Below, in pieces: positions 8,678 to 16,367 of a DNA stretch of 64,000 bases. Position 1 is the stretch's first letter. Each line of letters opens with the position of its first letter. Both the position numbers and the translations under genes were made by a program. The stretch is from Saccharopolyspora phatthalungensis (GTDB lineage Bacteria; Actinomycetota; Actinomycetes; Mycobacteriales; Pseudonocardiaceae), in contig NZ_JACHIW010000001.1 of assembly GCF_014203395.1 (NCBI RefSeq), positions 2,294,001-2,358,000 on the forward strand. The letters are read 5' to 3'. The notes beneath the pieces were generated by a model. It had not been told where the DNA came from. It did no database searches and was given only the letters and a program-made list of their open reading frames with translations.

Positions 8678-9550
8678 TCAGTAACCGGCTACTCTTCGCG
8701 GAGATGCCGCACGCCGAGAGGCCGCGATCCCGGCCAATCGGACTTCTGTTCCCGTCCGGTACGCGACCGCGTTTCGCCCCGCCTGTTTAGCCGCGTAGAG
8801 CAGTGCGTCCGCGCTGATCAACTGCTGTTCGGCCGACACCGGAGCGGAGTCGGCCGAGGTGTGCTCGTGCGCGACCCCGATGCTGATCGTCACTCGCAGC
8901 CCCGGCGCCATCTGCGGCCAGGGAAAGCGTTCCACGCGGGAGCGCGCCGTTTCGCACAGCGCTATGGCGGCCGTCGGTTCGATGCTCGGCAGCACCAGGA
9001 CGAACTCCTCACCGCCGTAGCGCGCGCAGAACGCCCCGGTCGGCAGCACTTCCTGCAGCAGGTCGACGACGCGCTGCAGGACCCGGTCGCCGAGCAGGTG
9101 CCCGTAGGTGTCGTTGACCTGCTTGAACCAGTCCAGGTCGACCAGTGCGACGGCCAGCCCGTCGTCGCTGCCGACGTGTTCGGCGAGCAGATCGGCCAGC
9201 CGTTCGTCGAGGTAGCGGCGGTTGTAGCTGGCGGTCAGGCTGTCCCGCAGGCTCTGTTCGCGGGCCTCGGCGTGCTCGCGGCGCAGCCGGTTGACCTCGT
9301 GCCGCAGCTGCTCCGGCACGCGCGGGGTGTTCGCGGTGGACATCAGGTCCAGGGCTGACCGCAGGTGGTGGTAGGCCTGCCGCCACTGGCCGCGCGAGGC
9401 CAGCAGGCTCGCGATCGACTCGTGCAGCTCCGCCATCCCGGTGCCGTTGGCCAGATCCTGGCGGGTGCGCTGGCCGGGAGGCAGCACGGTGGCCGAGTCG
9501 TCGTCACGTAGTGGCTCCGGCCCGGCGAAACCGTTGCGCAGTCCGGTCAT
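8678..9550 (-). CDS. GGDEF-domain diguanylate cyclase
   Basis: Predicted to make cyclic di-GMP. The 290-residue cytoplasmic protein has an N-terminal helical region resembling a single TPR-like hairpin (LHESIASLLASRGQWRQAYHHL), a coiled-coil linker and a complete GGDEF domain with active-site GGEEF. The RxxD inhibitory site usually found just upstream of the active-site loop is not present, so product inhibition there is unlikely. No EAL domain is seen. The ATG giving MTGLRNGF has GGGAGGTGA upstream and is preferred over the longer frame. Confidence 0.88.
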   Translation of the reverse strand: MTGLRNGFAGPEPLRDDDSATVLPPGQRTRQDLANGTGMAELHESIASLLASRGQWRQAYHHLRSALDLMSTANTPRVPEQLRHEVNRLRREHAEAREQSLRDSLTASYNRRYLDERLADLLAEHVGSDDGLAVALVDLDWFKQVNDTYGHLLGDRVLQRVVDLLQEVLPTGAFCARYGGEEFVLVLPSIEPTAAIALCETARSRVERFPWPQMAPGLRVTISIGVAHEHTSADSAPVSAEQQLISADALLYAAKQAGRNAVAYRTGTEVRLAGIAASRRAASPRRVAGY

Positions 9551-9849
9551 CGCACTCACCTCCCGTCCGTGGTGTCGTCGGGTGGGACGGATCGCTTGAG
9601 CTGGACTGACTCGCACGACGCCCTAATTCGCTCAACCGGCTGACCCTGGCCTGGTCTGAATTGACGAGCGCCGCGTCGAATCCCCCAGCTGCCTAGGATG
9701 TGTACCGGGCGGAGGGGTGGATGTGGAAGCAAAACGGGTCGGACCCACCCGCACGGACGAGCAAACTAGTGTGTGTTTCTTATCACCGCATCGCAACTTC
9801 ATCGCGGTCGCCCTCGATTTGCGTTACTAGCGATTGAGCGTGCAATCAA

Positions 9850-10335
9850 TTACCCGGTGGGGCAAGGCGCGAACCCGTACATGCGATCGTCGACCAACAC
9901 GAGGTGTTGCGAACCGATCTGATGGCCGGTGGTGCTGCCATCCGATCGGGTGGTCACCTCGACGCCGATGATCCAGATCTCGCCGCGCGGCCGGATGCCG
10001 TCCGGGGCGAAACCCGGATCCGGCCGGAGTGTCGACAGTGCCGGGTCGAGTTCGACAGTGGTCGCACCGAGATCGCAGGCCTGGCCCGCGAAATCGGGAT
10101 GTTGTGTGCGGCGAAAGAACTCCTGTTGCGCGTGGGGCCCTTGAGCGGCAGCGGTGTTGTTGTCCGCGAAGTACTGCTTGGACAGTCGCAGCGGGTCGGG
10201 CTCGGTTGGTGCCACGGCACAGCCGGCCGCGAAAAGCACGGCCGACACGCTAGCGAGGGCGCCCAGTCGGCCGCGAATGCGGCCCCGCGCAACGGATTTC
10301 AACCCGACGCGGGGCGTTCCGTTCGGCGCCGCCAC
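9850..10335 (-). CDS. Small secreted lipoprotein, unknown function
   Basis: 161 residues. A basic N-terminus and hydrophobic stretch end in lipobox FAAGC (Cys39), followed by a Pro-rich linker and a globular domain with two further cysteines (QACDLG and FAPCPTG) that could pair. The GTG start directly abuts the stop codon of dusB (TGAGTG), suggesting coupling to that gene. I do not recognise the family. A later start near VARGRIRG would shorten the signal region but keep the lipobox. Confidence 0.7.
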   Translation of the reverse strand: MAAPNGTPRVGLKSVARGRIRGRLGALASVSAVLFAAGCAVAPTEPDPLRLSKQYFADNNTAAAQGPHAQQEFFRRTQHPDFAGQACDLGATTVELDPALSTLRPDPGFAPDGIRPRGEIWIIGVEVTTRSDGSTTGHQIGSQHLVLVDDRMYGFAPCPTG

Positions 10336-11499
10336 TCAGCCGCCGCTGTGCTCGATCTCCGCGCCAGTTGGCACGGTGGCGTCTTCGGGGTCGTCCAGCC
10401 ATCCCTCGGGCAGCACGACCTTGCCCGCCGAGCCCTGACGCCCGCGCGGGCCCTCGGCGTCGACCGGGAACGGCACGTCCGGGTCGAGCTGGGCCAGCAG
10501 GTCGTCGAGCTGCGCCAGGCTGGACACCAGCCCGAACTGGTGGCGCAGCTCGGAACCCGCCGGGAACCCGCGCAGGTACTGCGCCATGTGCTTACGCAGG
10601 TCGCGCAGGCCCTTCTCCTCGCCCATGTGGTCGGCGAGCAGCTCGGCGTGCCGTCTGAGGACCCCTGCGACCTCGCCCAGCGCCGGGCCGGATGGGATCG
10701 GTTCGCCGGCGAAGGCCGCCTGCAGGTCGCGGAACAGCCACGGTCGGCCCAGGCAGCCCCGGCCGACAACGACGCCGTCGCAGCCCGTCTCGGCCATCAT
10801 CCGGAGCGCGTCGTCGGCGCTGAAAATGTCGCCGTTGCCGAGCACCGGGACGGTCCGGACGTGCTCTTTCAAGCTGGCGATGGCCGACCAGTCCGCAGTC
10901 CCCGAATAGCGCTGGGCCGCGGTCCGGCCGTGCAGCGCGACGGCTGCGGCGCCGTTCTCCTCGGCGATACGGCCCGCGTCGAGGTAGGTGATGTGGTCGT
11001 CGTCGATGCCGATGCGAAACTTCACCGTCACCGGGATGCCCGCCGGTTCGGCCGCGCGGACCGCGGCCCGGACGATCTCGGCGAACAGGCGCCGCTTGTA
11101 CGGCAGCGCGGAGCCCCCGCCCTTGCGGGTCACCTTGGGGACCGGGCAGCCGAAGTTCATGTCGACGTGGTCGGCGAGGTCCTCGTCGACGATCATCTGG
11201 ACGGCCTTGCCCATGGTCACCGGGTCGACGCCGTAGAGCTGCATCGAACGCGGGCGCTCATCCGGGTCGAAGGTGATCATTTCCAGCGTCTTCGGGTGCC
11301 GCTCGACCAGGGCCCGACTGGTGATCATCTCGCAGACGTAAAGCCCGGCGCCATACTCCCGGCACAGTCGGCGGAACGCGACGTTGGTGATCCCGGCCAT
11401 GGGCGCGAGCACCACCGGCGGATCGACCACGTGCGGTCCGATCCGCAGCGCAGGCGCGGCCGGGCGGGTTTGCGCGGGGGGCGAACTGAGCACGGTCAT
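10336..11499 (-). CDS. dusB: tRNA-dihydrouridine synthase
   Basis: Flavoenzyme that reduces specific uridines in tRNA to dihydrouridine. The 387-residue product matches family length. It shows the FMN barrel start (VVLAPMAGITNVAFRR), the catalytic-Cys loop MNFGCPVPKV, the basic RKGGGSAL segment and the barrel-end motif GDIFSADDALRMM. I chose the ATG giving MTVLSSPP. An in-frame ATG three codons earlier is equally possible. The longest frame adds about 100 Arg-rich residues and is rejected. It is translated into the adjoining lipoprotein gene. Confidence 0.93.
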   Translation of the reverse strand: MTVLSSPPAQTRPAAPALRIGPHVVDPPVVLAPMAGITNVAFRRLCREYGAGLYVCEMITSRALVERHPKTLEMITFDPDERPRSMQLYGVDPVTMGKAVQMIVDEDLADHVDMNFGCPVPKVTRKGGGSALPYKRRLFAEIVRAAVRAAEPAGIPVTVKFRIGIDDDHITYLDAGRIAEENGAAAVALHGRTAAQRYSGTADWSAIASLKEHVRTVPVLGNGDIFSADDALRMMAETGCDGVVVGRGCLGRPWLFRDLQAAFAGEPIPSGPALGEVAGVLRRHAELLADHMGEEKGLRDLRKHMAQYLRGFPAGSELRHQFGLVSSLAQLDDLLAQLDPDVPFPVDAEGPRGRQGSAGKVVLPEGWLDDPEDATVPTGAEIEHSGG

Positions 11500-11618
11500 C
11501 GGCCCCATTGTCCCCGACGCCGGGAAGTTCCCGCCGTGACCTGCGCCGCGGGGCCCCGGTTGCTCGGTTGCGGCTGCCGCGCGCCTGCCGCCCGACCGGC
11601 GCGCGGCGCGGAAGCGGC

Positions 11619-12236
11619 TCAGAACTTGGCGTTGACGCAAGCCAGGCGATCGCCTGCGGTGCCAGCCTTTCCGGGTTCGGTGTGGGTGTGCGTCGCATGG
11701 ATCACGACGGACTGGGCGTCTTGCCTGTTGGCGAAGGACCAGTCGCCCTCTGCGGTCGCCATACCGCCGCCATGGGGACCGGTGTGGATGTCCAGCCACA
11801 CCTCGTTGCGCGGGTTCGCGTAGGCCGGGTCGACCGACGGCTTCACCGGATCGGCCTTCTCCTGGAAGTGCGGGCCCGCGTCTTCACCGGTTGGACCGCA
11901 CGGCTTGGTGTGCACATGGGCCCCGTAGTCGCGGTTCGGCTGCAAGCCCTCGACGTTGAGGGTGATCTTGGTGTGGCCGTCGATACGCTGCGAGGACAGG
12001 TTGACGTGGGATCCGGGCGGCACCTGAGCTTGGTCGTAGGTGACCGCCTTGGCGTCCTGCGTGTAGGGCTCGAAGGTGGCCGACGTCTGCTTGGCCGAAG
12101 CGGATTGATCGCCCGGGGAACTCGGCTGAGTGGCAGGCGGTGCCGCACCTTGCTGGCCGCCGCAACCGACGAGCAACGCGGCAGCCGTGCACAAGCCGAA
12201 GATCGAACCGAGCAGTCGGCTTCGCTGCTGAAACAT
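11619..12236 (-). CDS. sodC: Cu/Zn superoxide-dismutase-like lipoprotein
   Basis: Predicted extracytoplasmic superoxide dismutase of the Cu/Zn family, about 205 residues, anchored by a lipobox (LLVGC). Metal-site features are visible: GAHVHTKPCG (two His of the copper site), AGPHFQ, DIHTGPHGGG, and the C-terminal HATHTHTEPG followed by DRLACV, whose Cys would pair with the earlier Cys. The catalytic Arg region (DRLAC) is retained. The ATG at 12236 has AGGA 9 bases upstream; an ATG two codons earlier is also in frame. Stand-alone gene. The activity is family inference; the His set is seen. Confidence 0.82.
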   Translation of the reverse strand: MFQQRSRLLGSIFGLCTAAALLVGCGGQQGAAPPATQPSSPGDQSASAKQTSATFEPYTQDAKAVTYDQAQVPPGSHVNLSSQRIDGHTKITLNVEGLQPNRDYGAHVHTKPCGPTGEDAGPHFQEKADPVKPSVDPAYANPRNEVWLDIHTGPHGGGMATAEGDWSFANRQDAQSVVIHATHTHTEPGKAGTAGDRLACVNAKF

Positions 12237-12399
12237 GAGCATCTGTCCTTTGTCGTCGCAGTACGAAGTGATGTCGATTCTGTCTGTACTCGCCGATTCG
12301 TAGGCACCGGCACCCGCAGGTGTCCCGGGAACTGCTCCGAGCGTATGACCGCAAGCCGTCGGTGTCCTGTCGCGCCGTCCGGGGCCCGCGCGCAGTTGT

Positions 12400-13044
12400 T
12401 CAGAAGGCGGTGACACCCTGGGCGCTGGGCTGGAGGCTGCCGACCTGCATCGACTTGATCGGGAACTCGGGGTAGCCCGCACCGTAGGCGCTGCCACCCG
12501 TGCCGATGATGTCGGCGTTCACCGTGCCTTCGGCGCCCGGCAGGTGCGCCCTGAAGCCGGTGGTGACCACGGTGTGGTCATCAGCCTTGTCGCCGAGTTC
12601 GAGGCGCACCCCGGCGAACGCGGTTTCGCCCGAGGCAAGGCTGATTTCCGTTGGCGCGCCGGGAACCTCGACCTGCTCGCTCGGCACGTCGGGGCGCGAG
12701 GTGCCCGCCATGTCCTGCGGTACGACGTCGGCCCAGCCGTTGAGCGAGCAGACCCACGTCGACCTGTTCGTCACGGCCATCAGCAGGATGCCGGGGCGGC
12801 CCGGCTGGACGTTCAGGTCGACCGCGAAGTCGGCGGCCGAGCACTTCGCGCCGGTTGGCTGCGCGCTGTTGTTCGAGTCGACCAGGCTCGCCGAGGTGGC
12901 CACGCCGCTTGGTGTCCGGGAGCTCCAGCCGACCTCGCTGGGAGACACGGCAGAGTCGCTTACGGGCTGGCCGCAGCCAGCTAGCAGCAGCGCCCCGGTG
13001 AACAGTCCGGCGATGGCACCCAGCATCCGAGTCCGGTTGGGCAT
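12400..13044 (-). CDS. DUF4232 lipoprotein
   Basis: 214 residues with lipobox LLAGC (Cys23) followed by a Ser/Thr linker and a DUF4232 domain. That beta-rich extracytoplasmic domain of actinobacteria has unknown function. Two Cys (KCSAADF and WVCSLNG) flank the first strands, as is typical. ATG with GAGAGGA upstream. It lies in tandem with the SOD-like lipoprotein, separated by about 160 bases, and probably has its own promoter. Confidence 0.85.
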   Translation of the reverse strand: MPNRTRMLGAIAGLFTGALLLAGCGQPVSDSAVSPSEVGWSSRTPSGVATSASLVDSNNSAQPTGAKCSAADFAVDLNVQPGRPGILLMAVTNRSTWVCSLNGWADVVPQDMAGTSRPDVPSEQVEVPGAPTEISLASGETAFAGVRLELGDKADDHTVVTTGFRAHLPGAEGTVNADIIGTGGSAYGAGYPEFPIKSMQVGSLQPSAQGVTAF

Positions 13045-13361
13045 GTCGTTCCTCTCGTCTAGCGCAAGAACCGTTTCGAGCCTTTGATCCCGAAGACGCC
13101 TACGAGCCGTCGTGGTTGCTCAACCGATGCGAGAAGAATTCAAAAAGGGATCGTGACCTGCCGGTAGAGCCTGTCTCCCGGCCACGACCGGTTGGGGCGC
13201 AGTGGTGTCGCGGCCCGCAGATCGCGATCACGACAAAGCCGAAGGCGGGGAGATCTCTGGCGCCCCGCCGACCCAACGAACCCGAGGTGTGATCTTCATC
13301 GGGCATGAAGCTCCGACCAGTACCGCACAAGATCGTCGGGACCTTGTAACCTTGTGCGCGC
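13045..13361. other. Intergenic stretch before tRNA-Lys, no gene seen
   Basis: About 317 bases between the DUF4232 gene and tRNA-Lys. Open frames here lack ribosome binding sites and have no recognisable protein features. It likely holds promoters for the two flanking genes. Confidence 0.5.
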
Positions 13362-13434
13362 GGGGCGTTAGCTCAACTGGCAGAGCAGCGGACTTTTAAT
13401 CCGCGGGTTCTGGGTTCGATCCCCAGGCGCCCCA
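13362..13434 (+). tRNA. tRNA-Lys (anticodon TTT)
   Basis: 73 bases with a full cloverleaf: acceptor GGGGCGT pairing with GCGCCCC plus discriminator A, D-arm GCTC...GAGC, anticodon stem GCGGA/TCCGC with loop CTTTTAA (anticodon TTT at 13395-13397), and T-arm with GTTCGATCC. CCA is not encoded. It is the likely integration site for the adjacent island. Confidence 0.97.
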
Positions 13435-13439
13435 CGCAA

Positions 13440-13472
13440 AACCCCAGGTCACACGGCCTGGGGTTCTTTGTT
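13440..13472 (+). terminator. Rho-independent terminator after tRNA-Lys
   Basis: A 9-bp perfect stem AACCCCAGG / CCTGGGGTT is followed by TTCTTTGTT. It sits six bases after the tRNA end and fits an intrinsic terminator for it. Confidence 0.8.
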
Positions 13473-13479
13473 GCAGAGA

Positions 13480-13695
13480 CACTCCGCCGCACGTTCCAAC
13501 ACAAAGCGTTAGGGGCTCGTCCGCGCTGTCTCCAGAGCGTGGCTGTTCCCGACTGATCGCCTTGCGACTCATGTACATGTTCTGCGGCATCGACGGCCGA
13601 GAATGCCCGAGCCGATTGGCGATCACACGGGCCGTCGGCCCCGCCTCGTCGAGGATGGTCGCGGCCGTCTTGCGAAACACGCGCACGGTCACCAT
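13480..13695 (-). pseudogene. C-terminal remnant of a tyrosine recombinase (integrase)
   Basis: The minus-strand frame encodes VRVFRKTAATILDEAG, then ANRLGHSRPS, then QNMYMSRK. These are the Arg box, the LGH motif and the catalytic-Tyr segment of actinobacterial phage/ICE integrases. Only about 65 residues remain of a protein normally near 400, and the usual box-II His before FRK is Arg. The N-terminal core-binding domain and first catalytic Arg are absent. The remnant ends beside the 3' end of tRNA-Lys, the normal place for such an int gene, so it marks a former integrated element. Confidence 0.75.
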
Positions 13696-14003
13696 CTCCG
13701 TCGTCGTGGGATCTGGTCGTCGGGTTCGGGCAGGGCAGGCGGGACCTCTTCTCCTGTGCGTGGCCCGGATTTGCCTTGATTGGCAGGCGGAGTCCACTCG
13801 CCCGCCAGCGCGCAGGAGATCAGCGTAATCGCCGTTTTCGCTGCGACCGCGTGGGAAAGGATCACCGTGACCGGTGGCTTCCAGTCATGGGCGAACTCGA
13901 TAGCAAGCACCGAGTTTTCCTCCACCCGAATCCTCACGTTGGCGCGCGGGTGCACTGTCACCGCGAAGGGCTCGCCGTCGCTGCCTCTGTGCACCGCAGT
14001 CAC
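13689..14003 (-). CDS. Hypothetical protein, island gene coupled to its neighbour
   Basis: 104 residues, unrecognised. The N-terminal half looks globular (EPFAVTVHPRANVRI and VLAIEFAHDWKPPVTVIL); the C-terminal third is Pro/Glu/Arg-rich (GEEVPPALPEPDDQ). The GTG start overlaps the stop of the upstream minus-strand gene as GTGA. Its own stop lies two bases before the integrase remnant's ATG codon (ATGGTGA overlap). No signal peptide or membrane helix is seen. Confidence 0.55.
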   Translation of the reverse strand: MTAVHRGSDGEPFAVTVHPRANVRIRVEENSVLAIEFAHDWKPPVTVILSHAVAAKTAITLISCALAGEWTPPANQGKSGPRTGEEVPPALPEPDDQIPRRRRW

Positions 14004-14278
14004 CGCGTCCCCTTGGTGTTGCCTGCCTCGATGCGGCCAGCCCACAGAGTTGCCTGCGACTCGAACGCCTCTGTCGCCGATCCCAGTGCTGCCAGCACCC
14101 ACCACGGCAAATCCTGCACAGTCGCGAGGTTGCGCCAGGCCGATGCCACGTGGCGCGAGGCGAGCGACACCCCCTGGGCTACGGTCGGATCGCCGCCCGA
14201 GGAGAACGAGGCGATTTCGAATGCCTGACCGTAGGCGCGGTATGCCGCTTCCCAGGTGCGAACGAATTTCTCGGGCAC
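14000..14278 (-). CDS. Hypothetical helical protein, first of a coupled pair
   Basis: 92 residues from a GTG start (MPEKFVRTWEAAYRAYG), rich in Ala/Trp helices (WEAAYRAYGQAFEIA, VASAWRNLATVQDLPW). The frame is open further upstream but becomes Pro/Arg-rich and unlikely. It ends with TGA overlapping the next GTG. I do not recognise it. Its location between an integrase remnant and a toxin-antitoxin pair suggests island cargo. Confidence 0.5.
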   Translation of the reverse strand: MPEKFVRTWEAAYRAYGQAFEIASFSSGGDPTVAQGVSLASRHVASAWRNLATVQDLPWWVLAALGSATEAFESQATLWAGRIEAGNTKGTR

Positions 14279-14906
14279 GGTAACGCCCTGATGGAGCAGC
14301 TTGCTGCTGTATGCAAGCCCCGACCAGGCCGGGGCACGCCGGGCGTGCGGCCTGGCGGCCGGTCCCGGCGGCCGGGGCGGAAAGGAAGGCAGGCGGCCAA
14401 GAACCGCGCAGGGGCCGCCGTAATGAACCGAAGCTCGGTGAGCACCAGGAGGGACGAGTACCAGAAGCACGGTCAGGCCGCCGAGATGCGGATGTGCGAA
14501 CCGCCGAATTCCGTGCCGACGGCGCCAGCGCTTTGGGTCCTCCTGGACAGTTCAACGGACCAGTGCTGGGCACGTGGGCAACGGTTCGGCTTGCCACTTC
14601 CGGTGCACAGGCCTGCATTCCGGCGGCGTAGCGGGTTGCCTGGCTCTGGTCCATGGACGAGGTAGTGCCGATCCGCGGAGTGGTGAGGAGTGATCACTCA
14701 GGCGTGGTTTCTGCCGTCAGACCTCACCCTTTCAGCCCGCCTGAACCACGCTTGCGGGCGGTATGAGCTTGACAAGTTTCTCGCGGTGGTGGTGCACACA
14801 CGTGCCACAACCAACGGCGAACAACGACAACTGACGACTACGAGCGGACGCGCCGACCTGTGCACACCTGGCAGGGGGCTTGGTCACTCGTTGTCGTCCC
14901 CTACCT
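14279..14906. other. Island intergenic region, no supported gene
   Basis: About 630 bases. Open frames on both strands are Pro/Arg/Gly-rich and lack ribosome binding sites. It contains the 16-bp element CGGCGAACAACGACAA (14815-14830), repeated with one mismatch at 16199. It may be decayed cargo. Confidence 0.4.
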
Positions 14907-15266
14907 TCAGTCCTCTGAGCTCGTGAAGGCCTGGTCAAGAATGTCGATCGCGGCGCGCCGAGCAGGTGAGTCCCTGCGCAGCGCCAATCGATCACGAGCC
15001 ATCTTGTATACCTCGTCGTCTGACCGGGGGCCGATGACGTAGACGATCACAACCGTTCCGTCAGACTCAACTCGATAGATGATCCGGTATTGTTTCTTGC
15101 CTACGACCAACTTGCGGAAGGTTTTCAGACTCGCGCCGAGTGGAGCTCCGCGTTGTTCGGGCGACGTCTCCAGTTTGACCAGTCCCTTGGCGACTACCTC
15201 CCGAGCGGATTGGTCAAGATCGAGGAAATCCTCTTGGGCTTCCGGAGTCAGGATGACCTCGCTCAC
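14907..15266 (-). CDS. RelE/ParE-family toxin
   Basis: 119 residues with the ParE/RelE fold pattern: LTPEAQEDFLDLD helix, then LKTFRKLVVGKKQYRIIYRVESDGTVVIVYVIGPR, the typical Arg-rich beta-hairpin core. A C-terminal extension of about 25 residues follows. The ATG overlaps the stop of the antitoxin gene by four bases (ATGA), so the toxin is translated after the antitoxin. Whether it cuts mRNA or poisons gyrase cannot be read from sequence. Confidence 0.85.
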   Translation of the reverse strand: MSEVILTPEAQEDFLDLDQSAREVVAKGLVKLETSPEQRGAPLGASLKTFRKLVVGKKQYRIIYRVESDGTVVIVYVIGPRSDDEVYKMARDRLALRRDSPARRAAIDILDQAFTSSED

Positions 15267-15592
15267 ACCTCGGCCTCATCCTCGCACTCGATGTCGTCAA
15301 GGTCGGCACGGTCGATGCCAGCCTTGGCAAGCATGCTGTCGAGGGTGATGCGCTCGCCGGTGTCGGTGAACATGCGGGAGAAGGCGAGCGCCAGCAGGCG
15401 CAAGTCGGACTCGGCTTCCTCAAGGTGCTGCAACCGCTCGAGGCGTCGGAGGTTGACCACTCCAGCGACTGCACGGCTGTTGCTCATCAGCACGATGGGC
15501 TCATTGCTGTCGCGTGCGTCGGCGACCAACCGGCTGACGCCCGCCTTGGCAGCTTCGGTGATCGTGCGGGTGTTGGAGAGCTCGATCTTCAT
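15263..15592 (-). CDS. Phd/YefM-family antitoxin
   Basis: 109 residues. The N-terminal Phd/YefM DNA-binding fold (MKIELSNTRTITEAAKAGVSRLV, then PIVLMSNSRAVAGVV) is followed by an acidic helical tail (DLDDIECEDEAEV) suited to toxin neutralisation. The start MKIELS is preferred to the longer frame. GGAGCGGAG lies about ten bases upstream. It is cotranscribed with the toxin. A TCTGT...ACAGA inverted repeat upstream is a candidate operator. Confidence 0.85.
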   Translation of the reverse strand: MKIELSNTRTITEAAKAGVSRLVADARDSNEPIVLMSNSRAVAGVVNLRRLERLQHLEEAESDLRLLALAFSRMFTDTGERITLDSMLAKAGIDRADLDDIECEDEAEV

Positions 15593-15634
15593 GGTGACAA
15601 CGCTCCGCTCCGGGCAACTCCGGCTAGTCAACTC

Positions 15635-15656
15635 TCTGTCTAGAATCATATACAGA
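15635..15656. promoter_or_regulatory. Inverted repeat, candidate antitoxin operator
   Basis: TCTGT and ACAGA arms are separated by 12 AT-rich bases containing a TATGAT-like -10 on the minus strand. It lies 43 bases before the antitoxin start. Phd-family antitoxins usually bind such palindromes to autoregulate. Confidence 0.35.
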
Positions 15657-15659
15657 CGC

Positions 15660-16325
15660 GTCAAGTCCAAAGACTTGGCCGTGTGTCCGGAGGAAACCTT
15701 CAGTTCAGATGCTCTGACGTCGGTTCGATGCGGTTCCGGCTTGTGTCGCCAATGCTCGAAGTATGAACACCTGTTCAACCGCATCAGGAGCAGCCTCGTG
15801 GGCCCGGCCAGTGGGAACCATCACGGTGCCACCGAGGTCGCCCGCGGCACCACAACAGTGCACGCCGACGCCCAGCCAATCACAGTCGACCAGGCCGCCG
15901 TCCTCCCCCCAAACGGCCATGCGGTCACTTTAAGCACGCGTCACCGAGTCAAAGTCCCGACGCACCGGGCGGTAGCGTCACTCGAACGCGCGTTCTGCAG
16001 TGAAGCCGTTCGGTGGGAGGAAGCACCGGAGCCGCGCAGGCCGGTCACGGGTACCCAACGTGACGCGGCCCGCCAAGAACCTCGCCTCCGGCGCGAAAAG
16101 TTGCTACGAAATTGCCAAGAATCAACCGCAGATGACGTTCAAACAACGGCAGGCACGCGCAACCTGAGATTGCCACCCGCGCAGCTAACGGCAGGTATCG
16201 GCGAACAACGGCAAACATTGTCGATCATGGAACCGAGATCTGCGGGTTCTGTCTTGGCGCGGGTGTGCGAGTTGTGAGGCGTCGCGGGGGCTGGAGCGTT
16301 GGCGGCTAGGGCGTGGAGAGGTTGG
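15660..16325. other. Island intergenic region with AACGGC repeats
   Basis: About 670 bases without a credible gene on either strand. Near its end are several short AACGGCA/AACGGCG motifs (around 16143, 16188, 16205), including CGGCGAACAACGGCAA at 16199-16214, which nearly repeats 14815-14830. Function unknown. Confidence 0.4.
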
Positions 16326-16330
16326 GCGTG

Positions 16331-16361
16331 TTGACTCTGCCCTGCGGGTAGAGGTCATGCT
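16331..16361 (+). promoter_or_regulatory. MerR-type promoter/operator with 19-bp spacer
   Basis: TTGACT (16331-16336) and CATGCT (16356-16361) are separated by 19 bases, the lengthened spacer typical of MerR-activated promoters. The spacer contains an imperfect dyad, GACTCTGCCC / GGGTAGAGGTC. The GTG start of the downstream MerR-PP2C gene begins 7 bases after the -10, so the transcript is probably leaderless. Confidence 0.6.
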
Positions 16362-16367
16362 CGAAAC

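Noticed and set aside
9904..11823. 639-residue plus-strand frame opposite dusB and lipoproteins
   Set aside because: Antisense shadow; dusB has catalytic and FMN motifs on the minus strand.
14690..14926. 78-residue plus-strand frame in the island
   Set aside because: Overlaps the toxin gene end and has no recognisable features or RBS.
15090..16277. 395-residue plus-strand frame over the toxin-antitoxin region
   Set aside because: First part is antisense to clear ParE/Phd genes, the rest lacks RBS and domain pattern.
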